28,643 nt of DNA. It comes from Discostella pseudostelligera. Its lineage: Eukaryota > Bacillariophyta > Thalassiosirophyceae > Thalassiosirales > Thalassiosiraceae. The stretch is taken from the NCBI GenBank assembly GCA_036940085.1, contig JALLBK010000354.1, forward strand, positions 1 through 28,643, in the 5' to 3' direction. The notes under the pieces are model-generated. The model saw nothing but the letters and a program-made list of their open reading frames with translations. It was not told the origin of the DNA and did not search any database. Position numbers and translations under genes: made by a program. Positions 9,409 to 19,900 of the stretch are shown here, piece by piece (position 1 is the stretch's first letter; each line of letters starts with the position of its first letter).

Positions 9409-11000
9409 TCAAAGGATAATCTCACTCTCAAAACCGCCGCCTCTAAATATTATCTTTTGATCTTCATAGAATGATCTCAGAGTATTCAGCCGCCGCGACT
9501 GTTTCTCAATCTTTTCTAACGAGTACAACACATCTGCTCCGTACACAAATTCATTACTTTCCTTCACGCTTCGATCAAACCACGGCCCACGGCGCTGACA
9601 TATAGCAGCCCACTCCTCTCTTCGCTCGCGAATCACCTCATCAGTCCTCTTCTTTGCCTCGGAAAGTCTCTCTTCTTGATCTCTAATTGTTTCCCGGAAT
9701 ATTGCTAGGAACTCCGATGCAGAACTGAAGAAGAGGCCCGAAACCTTCGACCCGCGACCAATTACGGAGCTTCTCATCACGTTCCGCATGGTCAAAACAC
9801 GTGAACGCAAATCATATGGGAGAGATGTCCAAACTTCATTAAAGCCTTCCTTTCCATCAACGTCGTCACAACTACTCGAGCATGATGATTGTGTCTCTTC
9901 TCCGGCCTCGCTGGCAACAGCAGTCCCTTGGAATGAATCCAACCGTTCAATAACAAAGTTCACACTCGCCTCGAACAGTGATTTCAAGTTCATAGCATCT
10001 GCCAAGGAACAAATACTCATGCAATTGTGTGAATCAATAGAATGTTCTAATATGGATGCGAGAGTGTCGAAAACGATTCGACACTGGAGGTAGTGTGCAA
10101 TCTTTAGACATTCCACGATGTGTATCGCAGGGATCATTCCATCGTCGATTAGCAATATAAACTGCTGTTTTGAGAGTTCTTCGTCCATATCGTAATTCAT
10201 TTGTCGTTTTCGGGATATTGGTGTAGACATGTCTTTTGGTTTTGGAACAGCAGTATCCGCAGCCCTCGTCTGTTCGTGATCATGAAGTGAAACCAACACC
10301 TCAATGAAAGATATTGTTGCATCTGCATCAAACTCCACCAACGACAGCTCCATGATAGGATGGTTTTCTTTTTCTTCTGCCTCGGATGATGAGGTTGTTG
10401 ATGTATCAAGTCTTTCTGTGGCACTTCCATTGGACTTTGCAATAAAACCACCCTTTTCGCCACATCGTTTCCGCCAGGTAACCATCCTCGTTGCTGTTTC
10501 ACAATATGCAATCAGCGGCTGTACAGGATATGTGTGTGAAGTATTATTAGATAGCTGCACTACTACCACTGCCCCAATGCTCTCATCTTTGATTTGCTGT
10601 AAGGCATCATGATGTTGTGGCGATGCTTCCGGTTGTGATGACTGCTGGTGCTTATCAATAACATTGTGTAGGTACTCTTGCTCGGCACGAACTCGTGCAT
10701 TGGCTTCATGTCGATTCAAGCCGTTGAATTCACCCCCCGACTGATCATCTACCATGTTAGATGGGTGATAGCGACGACGGTAAACGGAGTCAATATGGAG
10801 TAGGCGATGAGAACATGCACATGAAAAAAGATGCATGGCATGTTTTGATGTATCAGTATCAACTTACCACCGTTTGCATGAGGAAGACCAAATCGATTAA
10901 CATAGTCATCAAGGCTCTCTATGGCCAGTAGTGGCCTTTGCTCGAAGTCTTGGCCCTCTCCTTCCCTTCCGTCGTCGTTGAGATGATGTTGGTCGTCCAT
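9409..11000 (-). CDS. BTB/POZ-BACK-like protein with C-terminal coiled coil
   Basis: Two exons (11000-10868 and 10748-9409) joined across a 119-nt GTAAGT...GGTAG intron; 490 aa. The N-terminus is acidic (GQDFEQRP, ESLDDYVNRFGLP). A BTB-like core follows, split by low-complexity inserts: GAVVVVQLSNN.., PVQPLIAYCETATRM, and IHIVECLKIAHYLQCRIVFD. It ends in the BACK-like sequence HNCMSICSLADAMNLKSLFE, as in KLHL proteins. Further on there is ASEFLAIFRETIRDQEERLS, a charged coiled coil rich in Arg and Glu, and no Kelch repeats. BTB proteins usually dimerise and often recruit substrates to Cullin-3 ligases; that role here is inference. The first-exon ATG was preferred because the upstream part of the second-exon frame overlaps the intron. 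A two-copy E2F-like module lies upstream, shared with the SOUL gene. Confidence 0.7.
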
Positions 11001-11429
11001 GGCGAAGAGGGAGATGTCAATGAGATGAGTAGATATGAGTTGACAACCACAGCATAGCATATGGTATGGTTGAGGAGGCAGGGTGGATTTCTGTGGATTG
11101 CTGCTCTTGGGTGTGGCGGGAAGGTAACGACTCGATTCGATTTACTTCCACGTGGCATATATTTGGCGGGAGGCAAACGACTCGAATCGATTTGAGTGAT
11201 TTGCAACGGGAGATTGGGGGCACAAAACAATCGCTAAATCTTGTGTTCTTTCGGTGCCTCATCTCCATCTACGAATGCCTACGTTGAGTCAGTATGTTCT
11301 TCATCTCCAGATGGTTGTCGCCAAACATTCTTCGAGAGAGTTCAAGATCTTGAAAGATCTTGAAGCTGAAGCTGTGAAGCTGCACATCCAACGCACAACA
11401 TACACTGTATTTCCATTCCATTTTTATCG
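11001..11429. promoter_or_regulatory. Bidirectional promoter with a duplicated E2F-like module
   Basis: These 429 bases lie between the BTB gene (-) and the SOUL gene (+). A module of about 32 bp occurs twice, 50 bp apart (11112-11143 and 11162-11193): TGGCGGGA, then a variable AGG..A, then ACGACTCGA(T/A)TCGATTT. Its first half matches an E2F box (TTTGGCGGGA in copy 2). Nearer the SOUL start there is a 12-bp palindrome, TCAAGATCTTGA (11342-11353), a second AAGATCTTGA, and three AAGCTG units. A CACGTGG G-box-like sequence lies between the two modules (ttcCACGTGGc). Confidence 0.6.
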
Positions 11430-12995
11430 ATGTCGTCGACGGAGACGAGTCGATTGCCTATTTACAATTTGAGAAGCATCACCAATATCAATCATAGTAT
11501 ACCATTCGTTATGACGATTTGGATCGGCACCCTAATCCTTTACATTGGCACTACAACATGCGATGCGTTCACTGTATTGCCCAACCCTCGGTTCACCAAG
11601 ATGCCGCCATCAGTGTCTCTCGACGTTAGCAAAACATCTGAGGCCAGCACTACCACCAATATCCCTGATCTTTCCTCTGGTACGAAGCCCGTACTAGAAT
11701 CCAATATTGAAGATGATACCAAAAGCACAGCAGAGGATTATTCTTGGCAGGAGAATCTCGATCTATTGTTTGCACCCGATACGAGTGTGGCGGAGAGACA
11801 AATCGTTTTATATGATTTGTTGAGTTCGGGTGATAAAATACAGGAGAGTGTTAGGGCGGCATTGAAAGAGCGAAAGGTGAGAAGCCATAATTAATGTTAC
11901 ACTCGACACCATATTTAGTTTGTGAACTCGATTTGAATTTAGCTCACATAAGATGTGTCGATCTGCTCTCCACACTCGTTCGTGTAGATTGATGGATTGT
12001 TAACCCCTACCCAAAAACGATTGCAGGATGGTACACGCGCAGTGTCACGGCAATTGACTTCCGACATCCTACCAGGAATTGCCGCCGTCGCTGCCGGGGC
12101 AGTGAACCCCTCTTCTCCCAATTCAAAGAAACTTAAATCTCCCGTGGACGTACTCGTTGAAGATCTACCGACTGTCGTACCTAAAATTGGTTCTCGTGTT
12201 CTCAATGCCATTACCAATCAGGCACAGAAAAATCTCAAAGATTTGCAAGAGGATATTCGTGCAGGAGATCCATTGCGAAGTATATCTCGGATTCAAGAAC
12301 AGACGGCAGAGATTGCAGCTGAGGTGAAGAATGTATTTTCTGAAGTTCCCGAGGGTTTGGAGGGGCCATCCTATCGTGTTGTTTCCAGGGGTGAGGGATA
12401 TGAAATTCGTGAGTACGATTCCTACATGGTTGCATCCACGTCCATGTCCAAGGTGGATGAACCATACACTATGGATGACTTGGCGTCGGGTGGGGAAGCA
12501 TTCAATGCGTTAGCGGCATATCTGTTTGGGGCGAACGATGAGAAGGAAGTAATGGAAATGACTACACCCGTGACAACGACGAGTACGGGTGAGATGCGAT
12601 TTTATCTAAAGGAGAGAGAAGGAACGAGTGGCAGTTTTCCCATGCCGGTTGCCGAGAATGATGAGGCATTCAATGCAAAAGGCGAGGTGAAAATTCAAGA
12701 AGTACCACCCGCAACATTGGCAGTGGCTAAGTTTACTGGATTTGTAACGGAGGGGGAAGTGACGCGACAAAAGGATGCACTCATGACATGCCTGGCGATT
12801 GATGGTGTCGAAATTGATGTACCACATGCATCGGTGGTCCCACACATTATTTTTCAATACAATCCCCCATATACCATTCCGATTCTTAGACGGAACGAGA
12901 TTGCAATTCCAGTGAGGTTGAACGTTGAGGAGGTCGAAGATACTGTCAAGCTATCCCAAGAATGGGATGTGGTAGAGACTGTCGACGACGAATGA
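11430..12995 (+). CDS. Plastid-targeted SOUL haem-binding protein
   Basis: Two exons (11430-11876, 12027-12995) with a 150-nt GTGAGA...TTGCAG intron; 471 aa. The N-terminus has a signal peptide, clearest from the internal Met at 11511 (TIWIGTLILYIGTTTC), ending in CDAFT, a Phe+1 plastid-import motif. A helical region (QENLDLLFAPDTSVAERQ...) and a linker lead to the SOUL domain (about 258-465): GPSYRVVSRGEGYEIREYDS, EVMEMTTPV, FYLKE, LAVAKFTGFVTEGEV, and FQYNPPYTIPILRRNEIAI with a typical family ending. SOUL/HBP proteins bind haem or other tetrapyrroles; plastid members of plants occur in plastoglobules or stroma. It is convergent with the DUF2358 gene. Confidence 0.9.
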
Positions 12996-13135
12996 ATTTG
13001 TTTGCACTATCGAATGACAAGCAAAATGAATTTGAAATGGCTGCAATATAATGTAACAATTGGTAATTAACATTTACCCCGCACAACATGCATTCACCGC
13101 ACTATCAAATGATCGAACAATACCATGCGCATCTA

Positions 13136-14079
13136 CTATTGTTTGTTGCCTATCTTTACAGTAGGGCGTCGAAATATTTGTGCAACACCCTGAGAGGATT
13201 CATTGGTCGTCATTGAGGTCAGTGTGCTTCCTATTGGCAGAAGAAAGATGATGACAATACTCACCTTCAATGGCTCAATATCCCATGATTCGATGTGTTT
13301 TGTCACCAGAAACGATCCCGGGTCAATCGAGTAGGAAACACCCCACGGCCACGCCAGTACTGGTTTCCAAGGCAAATTTAGCTCGAGCTTAACCATCACC
13401 TGAAAAAGCAAACAACATCAGATTTCCAGCCATTCACTGCAGAAATTAACATGTCATTCAAAAGCTGTACCTTTGTAACAATTTCTCTCCCATCGTCTTC
13501 TACCGCAAATTTTATCATCTTTGCATCGTAGTTTGTGATGAATGACCCCAAATTGGACAAGTTGTCAATGAACCTATCTCTCCCATCAAATGATACAAAT
13601 GGATCAGCGAAAGTGCATTTCTCATCGTAGATTAATCCATCGACTTCACCAGATAAAAAGTATGATCTGTCGTTATCGAGCTGAATGCGCTTCAATGTTT
13701 CTATTAGAGATGAGGGTGGTTTGGTGAGATCAAATGATTCGCTGTCCTTGTCTCTATCCACAGCACTGCCATCGGATCTCTTAGTGCCGAATACCTTTCC
13801 AAATGCCTCAACAGCATACCAAGAAGCTAGTTCAAGTGGATTTTTAGTAGTGCCAGATTCCTGCCTGCTTACAGACACATCAACGGTGGAAGTAGATGTT
13901 GCATCCACTTCATTATGTTTCTCGAACAGAGGTAGATTTTGGCTGCTACGAATATCGTATAATGTCCTGGTAGAGGTGAAGCATGCGCATGGAGGAATGG
14001 ATATCATGACAAACGATAGCCCAACTAATGCGGTGAGAATTCTAATCATGATCGTCGTCCGTCTCATCAATATCAACAT
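13136..14079 (-). CDS. Plastid-targeted DUF2358 protein
   Basis: Three exons (14079-13471, 13399-13265, 13189-13136) with introns of 71 nt (GTACAG...TTTCAG) and 75 nt (GTGAGT...CTCAG); 265 aa. The start is the first ATG of the frame (14079); a second at 14067 is also possible. A signal peptide (RILTALVGLSFVMI) ends in CACFTS, again with Phe after the cleavage site. The C-terminal half matches DUF2358 (PF10184, NTF2-like): LKRIQLDNDRSYFLSGEV, YDEKCTFADPFVSFDGRDRF, NL.NLGSFI, then VKLELNLPWKPVLAWPWGVS and HIESWDIEP, a typical order. Function is unknown; plant relatives are plastid proteins. The second intron has no stop in frame, so a form 25 residues longer could exist. A perfect inverted repeat lies upstream at 14142-14186. 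Confidence 0.88.
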
Positions 14080-14141
14080 CGCGTCGTCGTCGGTCGATGA
14101 ATCGATGAATCGATGAAATGATGAATGACGATGCACCTCAG

Positions 14142-14186
14142 TTTGGCGACTCTGGCGACGATATCACTGTAGCCAGAGTCGCCAAA
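14142..14186. promoter_or_regulatory. Perfect 15-bp inverted repeat with E2F-like half sites
   Basis: TTTGGCGACTCTGGC (14142-14156) is exactly reverse-complemented at 14172-14186, with a 15-nt spacer. It starts 63 bp upstream of the DUF2358 start codon. Each outer end is TTTGGCGA, close to the E2F box TTTGGCGG. It could be a dimeric protein-binding site, a transcribed hairpin, or the foot of a small transposon; no coding sequence lies inside. Confidence 0.8.
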
Positions 14187-14286
14187 TGTATTCCAGGTGG
14201 AGTGCTCACAACATACGCAGAAGCAACAAAATGCAACAAATCTCGATGTTGCGTGGTCATCTACTAACCGCTAGATTAAAGAGTAA

Positions 14287-15315
14287 TCAAATATGACTTT
14301 TATTCAAGAACATTAGCATATCATCTGCGCATATTTTTGGATGACTCAATAAAAGATTGTGCTCCAATCCTTCGAGTTTGTTGAAGGTCACGCCATTTTG
14401 TTCAAGCTGGGCTCTTCCGGGCTCGTCCATTAACTTTGCACTGCCCTCGACTTTCCCTAACTGGCATAGAATTTGAATGATCTGCTTTTCGTTTGCTACA
14501 TTGTCTTCCGATCCCCACATGACATGTATTTTCAATGATTTAGTTGACCCGCTTGAACCTATGGAGACTGTGTCGACCAATCTTTGGTACACAGCTGTCT
14601 GGTCACCCACGGCACCATGTCGGAACATCCTCAGTAGCATCTCTGAAAATGATATTTCATTATCCCTGGATTCAATCTCATTAATAAATCTGTCTCCCAA
14701 TTCTGGCATGCCAATAGCGTTGTATCTCGTCATGCGTCTCTTCTTCAATGTTGGAACAATGCTATTTTGCATCAATGCCTCTCCAACCACAGGCACCGAC
14801 AATAGACGAGAGAGCGGATTGAGTGATTTGTAATCTAGCATAGGAGCGACCAAAATAAGTCGACGAAAGATTTGCTGCTTGATTGATACCACCTGTGCCA
14901 ATACTGCCGCTCCCATGGAATGTCCAAGCCCAACAATGCGAGGGCAGCCGATGCAGCATTGATCGATAACGTCAATGACTTGTGCCGCGAATAAATCTAA
15001 ATTGTATTTTGTGTCTGGACGCGCCGATCGGCCATGCCCGTATAAATCTATGCTGAGCACGCGATAGTGTTTCAGGGTATTGCTGCGAATCAGTTCGGGC
15101 TTGAGTGCGTCGAATTGCCAACTTGGCACTGTGGCACCATGTAGCAGAAGCAGGACGGGACGCGATGAGGAGAGTTGGTTTGAATGTTCAGACGTTCGCT
15201 CAACATTATCCCATCGGATAAATGTCTTGCCTAACGGCAGAGAAATATATTCCTCGATAGTGCTGGATGCCATCGTGGGTGTGCGTCCACCGCCGTCGGC
15301 GTCGGCATTGGTCAT
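14287..15315 (-). CDS. Alpha/beta-hydrolase fold protein
   Basis: Single exon, 342 aa. It has the abhydrolase-1 order: RPVLLLLHGATVPSWQFD (oxyanion region, HG at 59-60), YRVLSIDLYGHGRSARP, the nucleophile elbow GLGHSMGAAVL (Ser133 in GHSMG), ILVAP, the acid in VMWGSEDNVAN (probably D271), and the His in LEGLEHNLL (H319). The full catalytic triad is therefore present. No signal peptide is visible. Substrate is unknown; esterase, lipase and C-C hydrolase members all share this pattern. The gene is divergent from the 15663 gene, and the shared promoter holds four CTCCCG(C/T)CAAAA boxes. Confidence 0.85.
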   Translation of the reverse strand: MTNADADGGGRTPTMASSTIEEYISLPLGKTFIRWDNVERTSEHSNQLSSSRPVLLLLHGATVPSWQFDALKPELIRSNTLKHYRVLSIDLYGHGRSARPDTKYNLDLFAAQVIDVIDQCCIGCPRIVGLGHSMGAAVLAQVVSIKQQIFRRLILVAPMLDYKSLNPLSRLLSVPVVGEALMQNSIVPTLKKRRMTRYNAIGMPELGDRFINEIESRDNEISFSEMLLRMFRHGAVGDQTAVYQRLVDTVSIGSSGSTKSLKIHVMWGSEDNVANEKQIIQILCQLGKVEGSAKLMDEPGRAQLEQNGVTFNKLEGLEHNLLLSHPKICADDMLMFLNKSHI

Positions 15316-15662
15316 GTCGCGGTGGCATGGTCACGTCATTGACCGCCCGCTCGAGCTCCGGTGAAAGCGTCTCCCGCCAAATCTCATTTTGAGATGAATC
15401 GTTATCTCCCGTCAAAAAAAATCAGCCAAGTTGAAGCGTATCTTTTGTCTCCCGCCAAAACACTTCGGTCTCCCGCCAAAACACGCGGGGGGGACGGACG
15501 GCAAGACCACAGCCCAGCACCACACAAAGTGAATGAAGCCAAAGTAAAGAAAAGAACACGAAGCCACCACCACCACCAGCCATGAATTTTGTTCCGCCCT
15601 AGGCATAGGCGATCCGTCCACCTCGTCATCCTCTTCACTTCCTCTCCCCCGAGCGAAACAAT
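15316..15662. promoter_or_regulatory. Bidirectional promoter with four E2F-like boxes
   Basis: CTCCCGCCAAAT (15371-15382), CTCCCGTCAAAA (15405-15416), CTCCCGCCAAAA (15449-15460) and CTCCCGCCAAAA (15470-15481) are four copies of one element in the same orientation, spaced 34, 44 and 21 bp. The reverse complement TTTTGGCGGGAG contains the E2F consensus TTTGGCGG. The stretch separates the hydrolase (-) and the Lys-rich nuclear protein gene (+). A (CCA)n run at 15565-15580 lies in the 5' region of the latter. Confidence 0.75.
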
Positions 15663-16724
15663 ATGGGGCGATTATCCCGCTACAAAAAGGTCAAATCAGT
15701 CGACCCATTCGCAAAGAATGGCTCGTCGTGGAAAAGTGACATTGGCGATTGCACCACCCTGCACCGCGTGAAGCGAAAGAGCAAAACCGCTCTCAAGTTG
15801 AAAGAACAAAAGATGAGTAAATTGCAGCGTCACGTGCGTGGAAAGAAGGGTAACGATGCATCCGCTGCACGTAGCAAAAAGAGTGGAGGTAGCAATGGTT
15901 GGGGAGATGATGATGGGTTTGACTTGCCACCGGAGGGTGGAGACGAGTTTGATATGAATGATCTGATGGGAAGTATAAAGAAGCAGAGTCACAAATCAAA
16001 CCCCCTTTTGGATACAAACAATGCAGCACAATCGGTTGTAGTACCGTCAGCTGGTAGTGATGAAAAGTGGACTCGCAAAATCCAAAAAGTGAATGTTCGA
16101 GATGTTGCTGTAGCATCCACCGGAGGCAAGGTGGTAGATAGTAATGCACAATCATCAAAGAAACAGGACAACTCCAAAACCAACAAGAACAATTCAAAGA
16201 ATGGAGGAGCATCAGCCATCACTGCCAAAACACCAACCCGAGATATCATTGAATCTTGTTCAAATCCCAAATCAAAGAAACAAGCTGCAACTAACGCCTC
16301 GTCTTCATCTACCGATAATAATATGTCCAAGCAAGAGAAACGAAAGGCATTCTTTGAGAAGAAAAAGTTGAAGAAGCGCAAACGCGGCAATGGTGCAATG
16401 GACGACGATGATAGCGATGACTATGCTGATCAAAACCAAGACTACTCTTCCAGAACGACCACTTCCACTTCCAGACGACCGGCCATTGATGATCAAGTGG
16501 ATCGTCCGCCGACTTTTTCCGTATTACCTCGTGGAGCGAACAAGTTGGCAAAGAACAAAACCGCAAAGCATTCTAATAAGAATGAGAACAATATGTCCGA
16601 AGATGACGAGTCAGCTGCGTTTCGTATTCGAAAAGAGCAGCAGGCATTGGAGGCGATGCGGGAGAAGGTGATGAAACAATATGCAATATTGAGAGAGAGT
16701 AGACGGGCAGGGACGGGCAGGTAG
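15663..16724 (+). CDS. Lys-rich, low-complexity, probably nucleolar protein
   Basis: Single exon, 353 aa, from the first ATG after the promoter boxes. The N-terminus MGRLSRYKKVKSVDPFAK is distinct, followed by a basic stretch (KRKSKTALKLKEQKMSKL) and acidic patches (GDDDGFD, DDDDSDDYAD). Bipartite nuclear-localisation-like clusters include KKKLKKRKRG. Near the end are RPPTFSVLPRGANKLAKN and the helix RKEQQALEAMREKVMKQYAI. The 'PP.FSVLPRGANKL ... EAMREKVMKQYAIL' ending faintly recalls CCDC137-like nucleolar proteins, but I do not recognise the family with confidence. Composition and the neighbouring NOM1 gene suggest a nuclear or nucleolar role. The stop overlaps a GTAGGT sequence, so a spliced extension cannot be ruled out. 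Confidence 0.6.
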   Translation: MGRLSRYKKVKSVDPFAKNGSSWKSDIGDCTTLHRVKRKSKTALKLKEQKMSKLQRHVRGKKGNDASAARSKKSGGSNGWGDDDGFDLPPEGGDEFDMNDLMGSIKKQSHKSNPLLDTNNAAQSVVVPSAGSDEKWTRKIQKVNVRDVAVASTGGKVVDSNAQSSKKQDNSKTNKNNSKNGGASAITAKTPTRDIIESCSNPKSKKQAATNASSSSTDNNMSKQEKRKAFFEKKKLKKRKRGNGAMDDDDSDDYADQNQDYSSRTTTSTSRRPAIDDQVDRPPTFSVLPRGANKLAKNKTAKHSNKNENNMSEDDESAAFRIRKEQQALEAMREKVMKQYAILRESRRAGTGR

Positions 16725-16933
16725 GTGGCAAACTGAGTGCAGGATTCTTCATCTTTGAAACCACCTTTTTACAACATGTGGAAGGATAAATCGGGTCATG
16801 AGATGAGGAGTGATACGAATTGGCTTGAATGTGACTGCTCGACAATCTCGCATGTAACAATAAGCAAGATTATCGCTGTGTTCGCTTTACATGATATATC
16901 TGACTGGTGATTTAGAGAATAGTTATGGTACGC

Positions 16934-19900
16934 TTAGGACGAGATCGCAATCAACAGATTCGAATGAAATGAAGATCCCTCTACATTCTTCGGGCTTGCT
17001 TTCAAGTATTGCAACAGGAAGAGTGATAAATTCTCACGTAAATCGTTCAAGTCTTCTTTCTTTGTTTTGCCCCGTGAGGCGCCAGGGGAATCATCGTCGT
17101 CATCATCGTCGTCGTCATCTTCGTCGTCGAAAAAGTCTTTACTTTTGGCCTTCACAGTCGCTGAAGCCTCAGGAGGAGTAGCGCCGTGTGAAAAGATCAT
17201 TTGTATACTCTCTTCTGAATTCGACTCAAAAAGAGAAGTCATGAAAATGCTTAGAAAAACAATGACCATCTCTGGCATCGAAGTAGGTGAAAACTCAATC
17301 CGTTTCAATACTCCAATGTTCAAGCATTTATCGTTGCTACCAACCAAATGCGCCAATAACTTTGCAAGGTTAGCCACCTTTCTTTCCGGAAAAGTTTCTA
17401 GCTGCTTGAAAATATCCCAAAATGTGAGCATCAATGTAAACCTCGACTTTGGTTGGTACTCAGAACAGCGTATTGCCAGATAGGCGTAGAATGGATTGAA
17501 TGCCTCCTCTTCTCCACAACAGTGGACTATGACTCGGATGACATCGCGCTCGACTTTTGGTTTCAGCATTCCTTGCCGTACCAGTTTCTCGAAAGCGTCG
17601 TCAAAATCGGAGCTTCCCATGATGATGCAGAATATAGCTCGGCGTGCGTCTGTATTCATCCTTTGTGAAGAGGCCAATGCTAAGAGTCCCTCTTCGTCAG
17701 CTTCACTTTTGGATGAGGAAACTTTGTCAGCATCACACTCTTGATCAGGCCCATCTGCATCAGGATCACCGAAAAGGATATCTTTGTTTTGATTCCCAGC
17801 CCAGGATGCCCCAACCATCCACCAACGTCCTTTGGTATCAGCATCCAAGACATCGCGAAGAGTCAACCGGAGACAAGAGCCACTCTTTTTCCCCGCTAGC
17901 AATCGCGAAGCTGACGATTTTATTCTGCCTATGGACTTTTTGAGTGCATTGGTCTTCTCTCGGAGAACGATATCTTGCTTCCTCGGTTTGTTATTCCTCA
18001 ACTCAATAATAGAGTCTACCAAGAACTCAACGCGCGAAGAATCTGCACCACCACCATTTTCATTGTTAGAGTCAGCTTCCGCTATCTTCTGAGCACGATC
18101 CTTCACTAAGAGGATAATTTCCTTCAAGGCAGATGGATCATCCGACCGCAATTGCGGTCCACAATGACTGAGTATGATCAATAAGGCTTCGACGTCTATC
18201 TCAGTGAAATTTCGGATAAAGTCTCGCACCAGATCGTAAATGAGCGAGCAGTGAATGACGCCATAGTTGTAGAGATAGCACACAATCAATAACATATTGG
18301 TAGCTTCTTTGTCAATGGATTCAGAGTCCTCATCCTCCTCGGTGGTTCCTCTACCTTTTTCCAAGGAGTTGAATAGTTCCGTCACAGACCACTCAACCAA
18401 ACTGCCACCAAGCAAGATGCCATCCCCACCGAGCCAATGCACACCAGAAATCGCACCAACGTATAACGGTATAAGCCCACTCATGACCATATGTGGAGAT
18501 ACACATGCCATTTGAATATTCTTCCAAAGACAATCATTGACGTCACGAGAGGGATACTTCGAATAAATCGAGGCCACAGACTTGGAAACTGATTCTAGAG
18601 TTTGTTCAGAGAGTCGATTGAGTGCATTGTTGATTTGACGTTGGATGAGTAGTACCGTTTCAGGATCCGCCGCGATTGGCTGGGTAGTATGTTTTGCATT
18701 GTCATTAAGAGTACCATTCGTGATCGCGGTAGCATCTTTGTTGCGCAAGTGTGGAGGTATGTATTTCGTCGGCTTGGCACCTCCACTTTGTGACGTATCA
18801 ATCATATTTCCATAGATGTCTTCACCGGAGGTAGGTCGGTACGTCAACGATTCGTCATGATCCGCAGTGTCCTCGAGCGTGTCATCTTCCGAATCAGAGT
18901 CGTCGCTGTTAGATTCATCATCTCTGTTTGCACTATTGACACTGTTATCCGATTGCATCGAATCGTTCTCATCCCCTCTCCTCGTAATGCCGACTTTGTC
19001 ACTCAACAAATCAAGCTCATCTAAGAAATCACCAAAATCTTCTCCATATCCCATGAATGTGCTAGCGAACTCTTTATTCAGCTTCTTTCTCGCCTTAGAG
19101 GAGCCACTCAATCCAAGCTTTTCCTCTAGGGCGGCTATTTCAGCATCATCATTACGTAGTGCGAGCGCTGTGTCTTCGTCAAGGTGTGCGTATGCATCAT
19201 CATTGTCGACATTTTCTAATGGTTCATCGCCTTCGTCAGAGTCTTCGTCTTTGTCCTCTTCGGAGGCTGAGGCTGATTCGCCAATGCCTATCTTGTCGTG
19301 TGGATCAACGCTGGCACTGTCATCGCTGTTATCTCCACTGTCACTTGCACTATTATCATCTTCATCTTCGCTATCGCCACCACTGTCACTGCTACTACCG
19401 CTACTACCTCTACGACCATCGTCACCACCAACAACACACCGTTCTACCAAATCATCCAACCCCATTAAGAAATCACCAAAGTCATCACCAAATCCTTCAT
19501 TCTTTGCATATTCTCGATTCAATTCTTTGTTTTTATTCTTACTACTGGTACTATTGCTGCCATCACGGTCCTTGGCCTTTCTATTGCTATTGGATTTGAT
19601 TCCCAAATTAGATTCGAGGTATTCAATCTCCATATCATCCTTGCGTAATGCCGCGGCAGTTTCGGCATCTAGATTATCGTAGTAGGAGAAACTGCTTCTA
19701 TGTTTGCTGCTACTGCTTGTATTGGTAGTCGATTGCTGCTTCAATGATGACTTCTTCAATCCGGTAGGAATGTGATTCTTCACCGAGGGTATAGTTTGTT
19801 CCTGTACAACATTGGAAAATTTGACCCGTTTGTTCGATTGCTGCTGCTGCTGCTGTATGTCAAGTTTCTTCTTCTTGTTTGCAGGTGAACTAGTGTTGAC

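Noticed and set aside
18867..19682. Long Ser/Leu-rich open frame on the plus strand
   Set aside because: It is the mirror of the acidic, Ser-rich coding region of NOM1, whose composition leaves the other strand free of stops.
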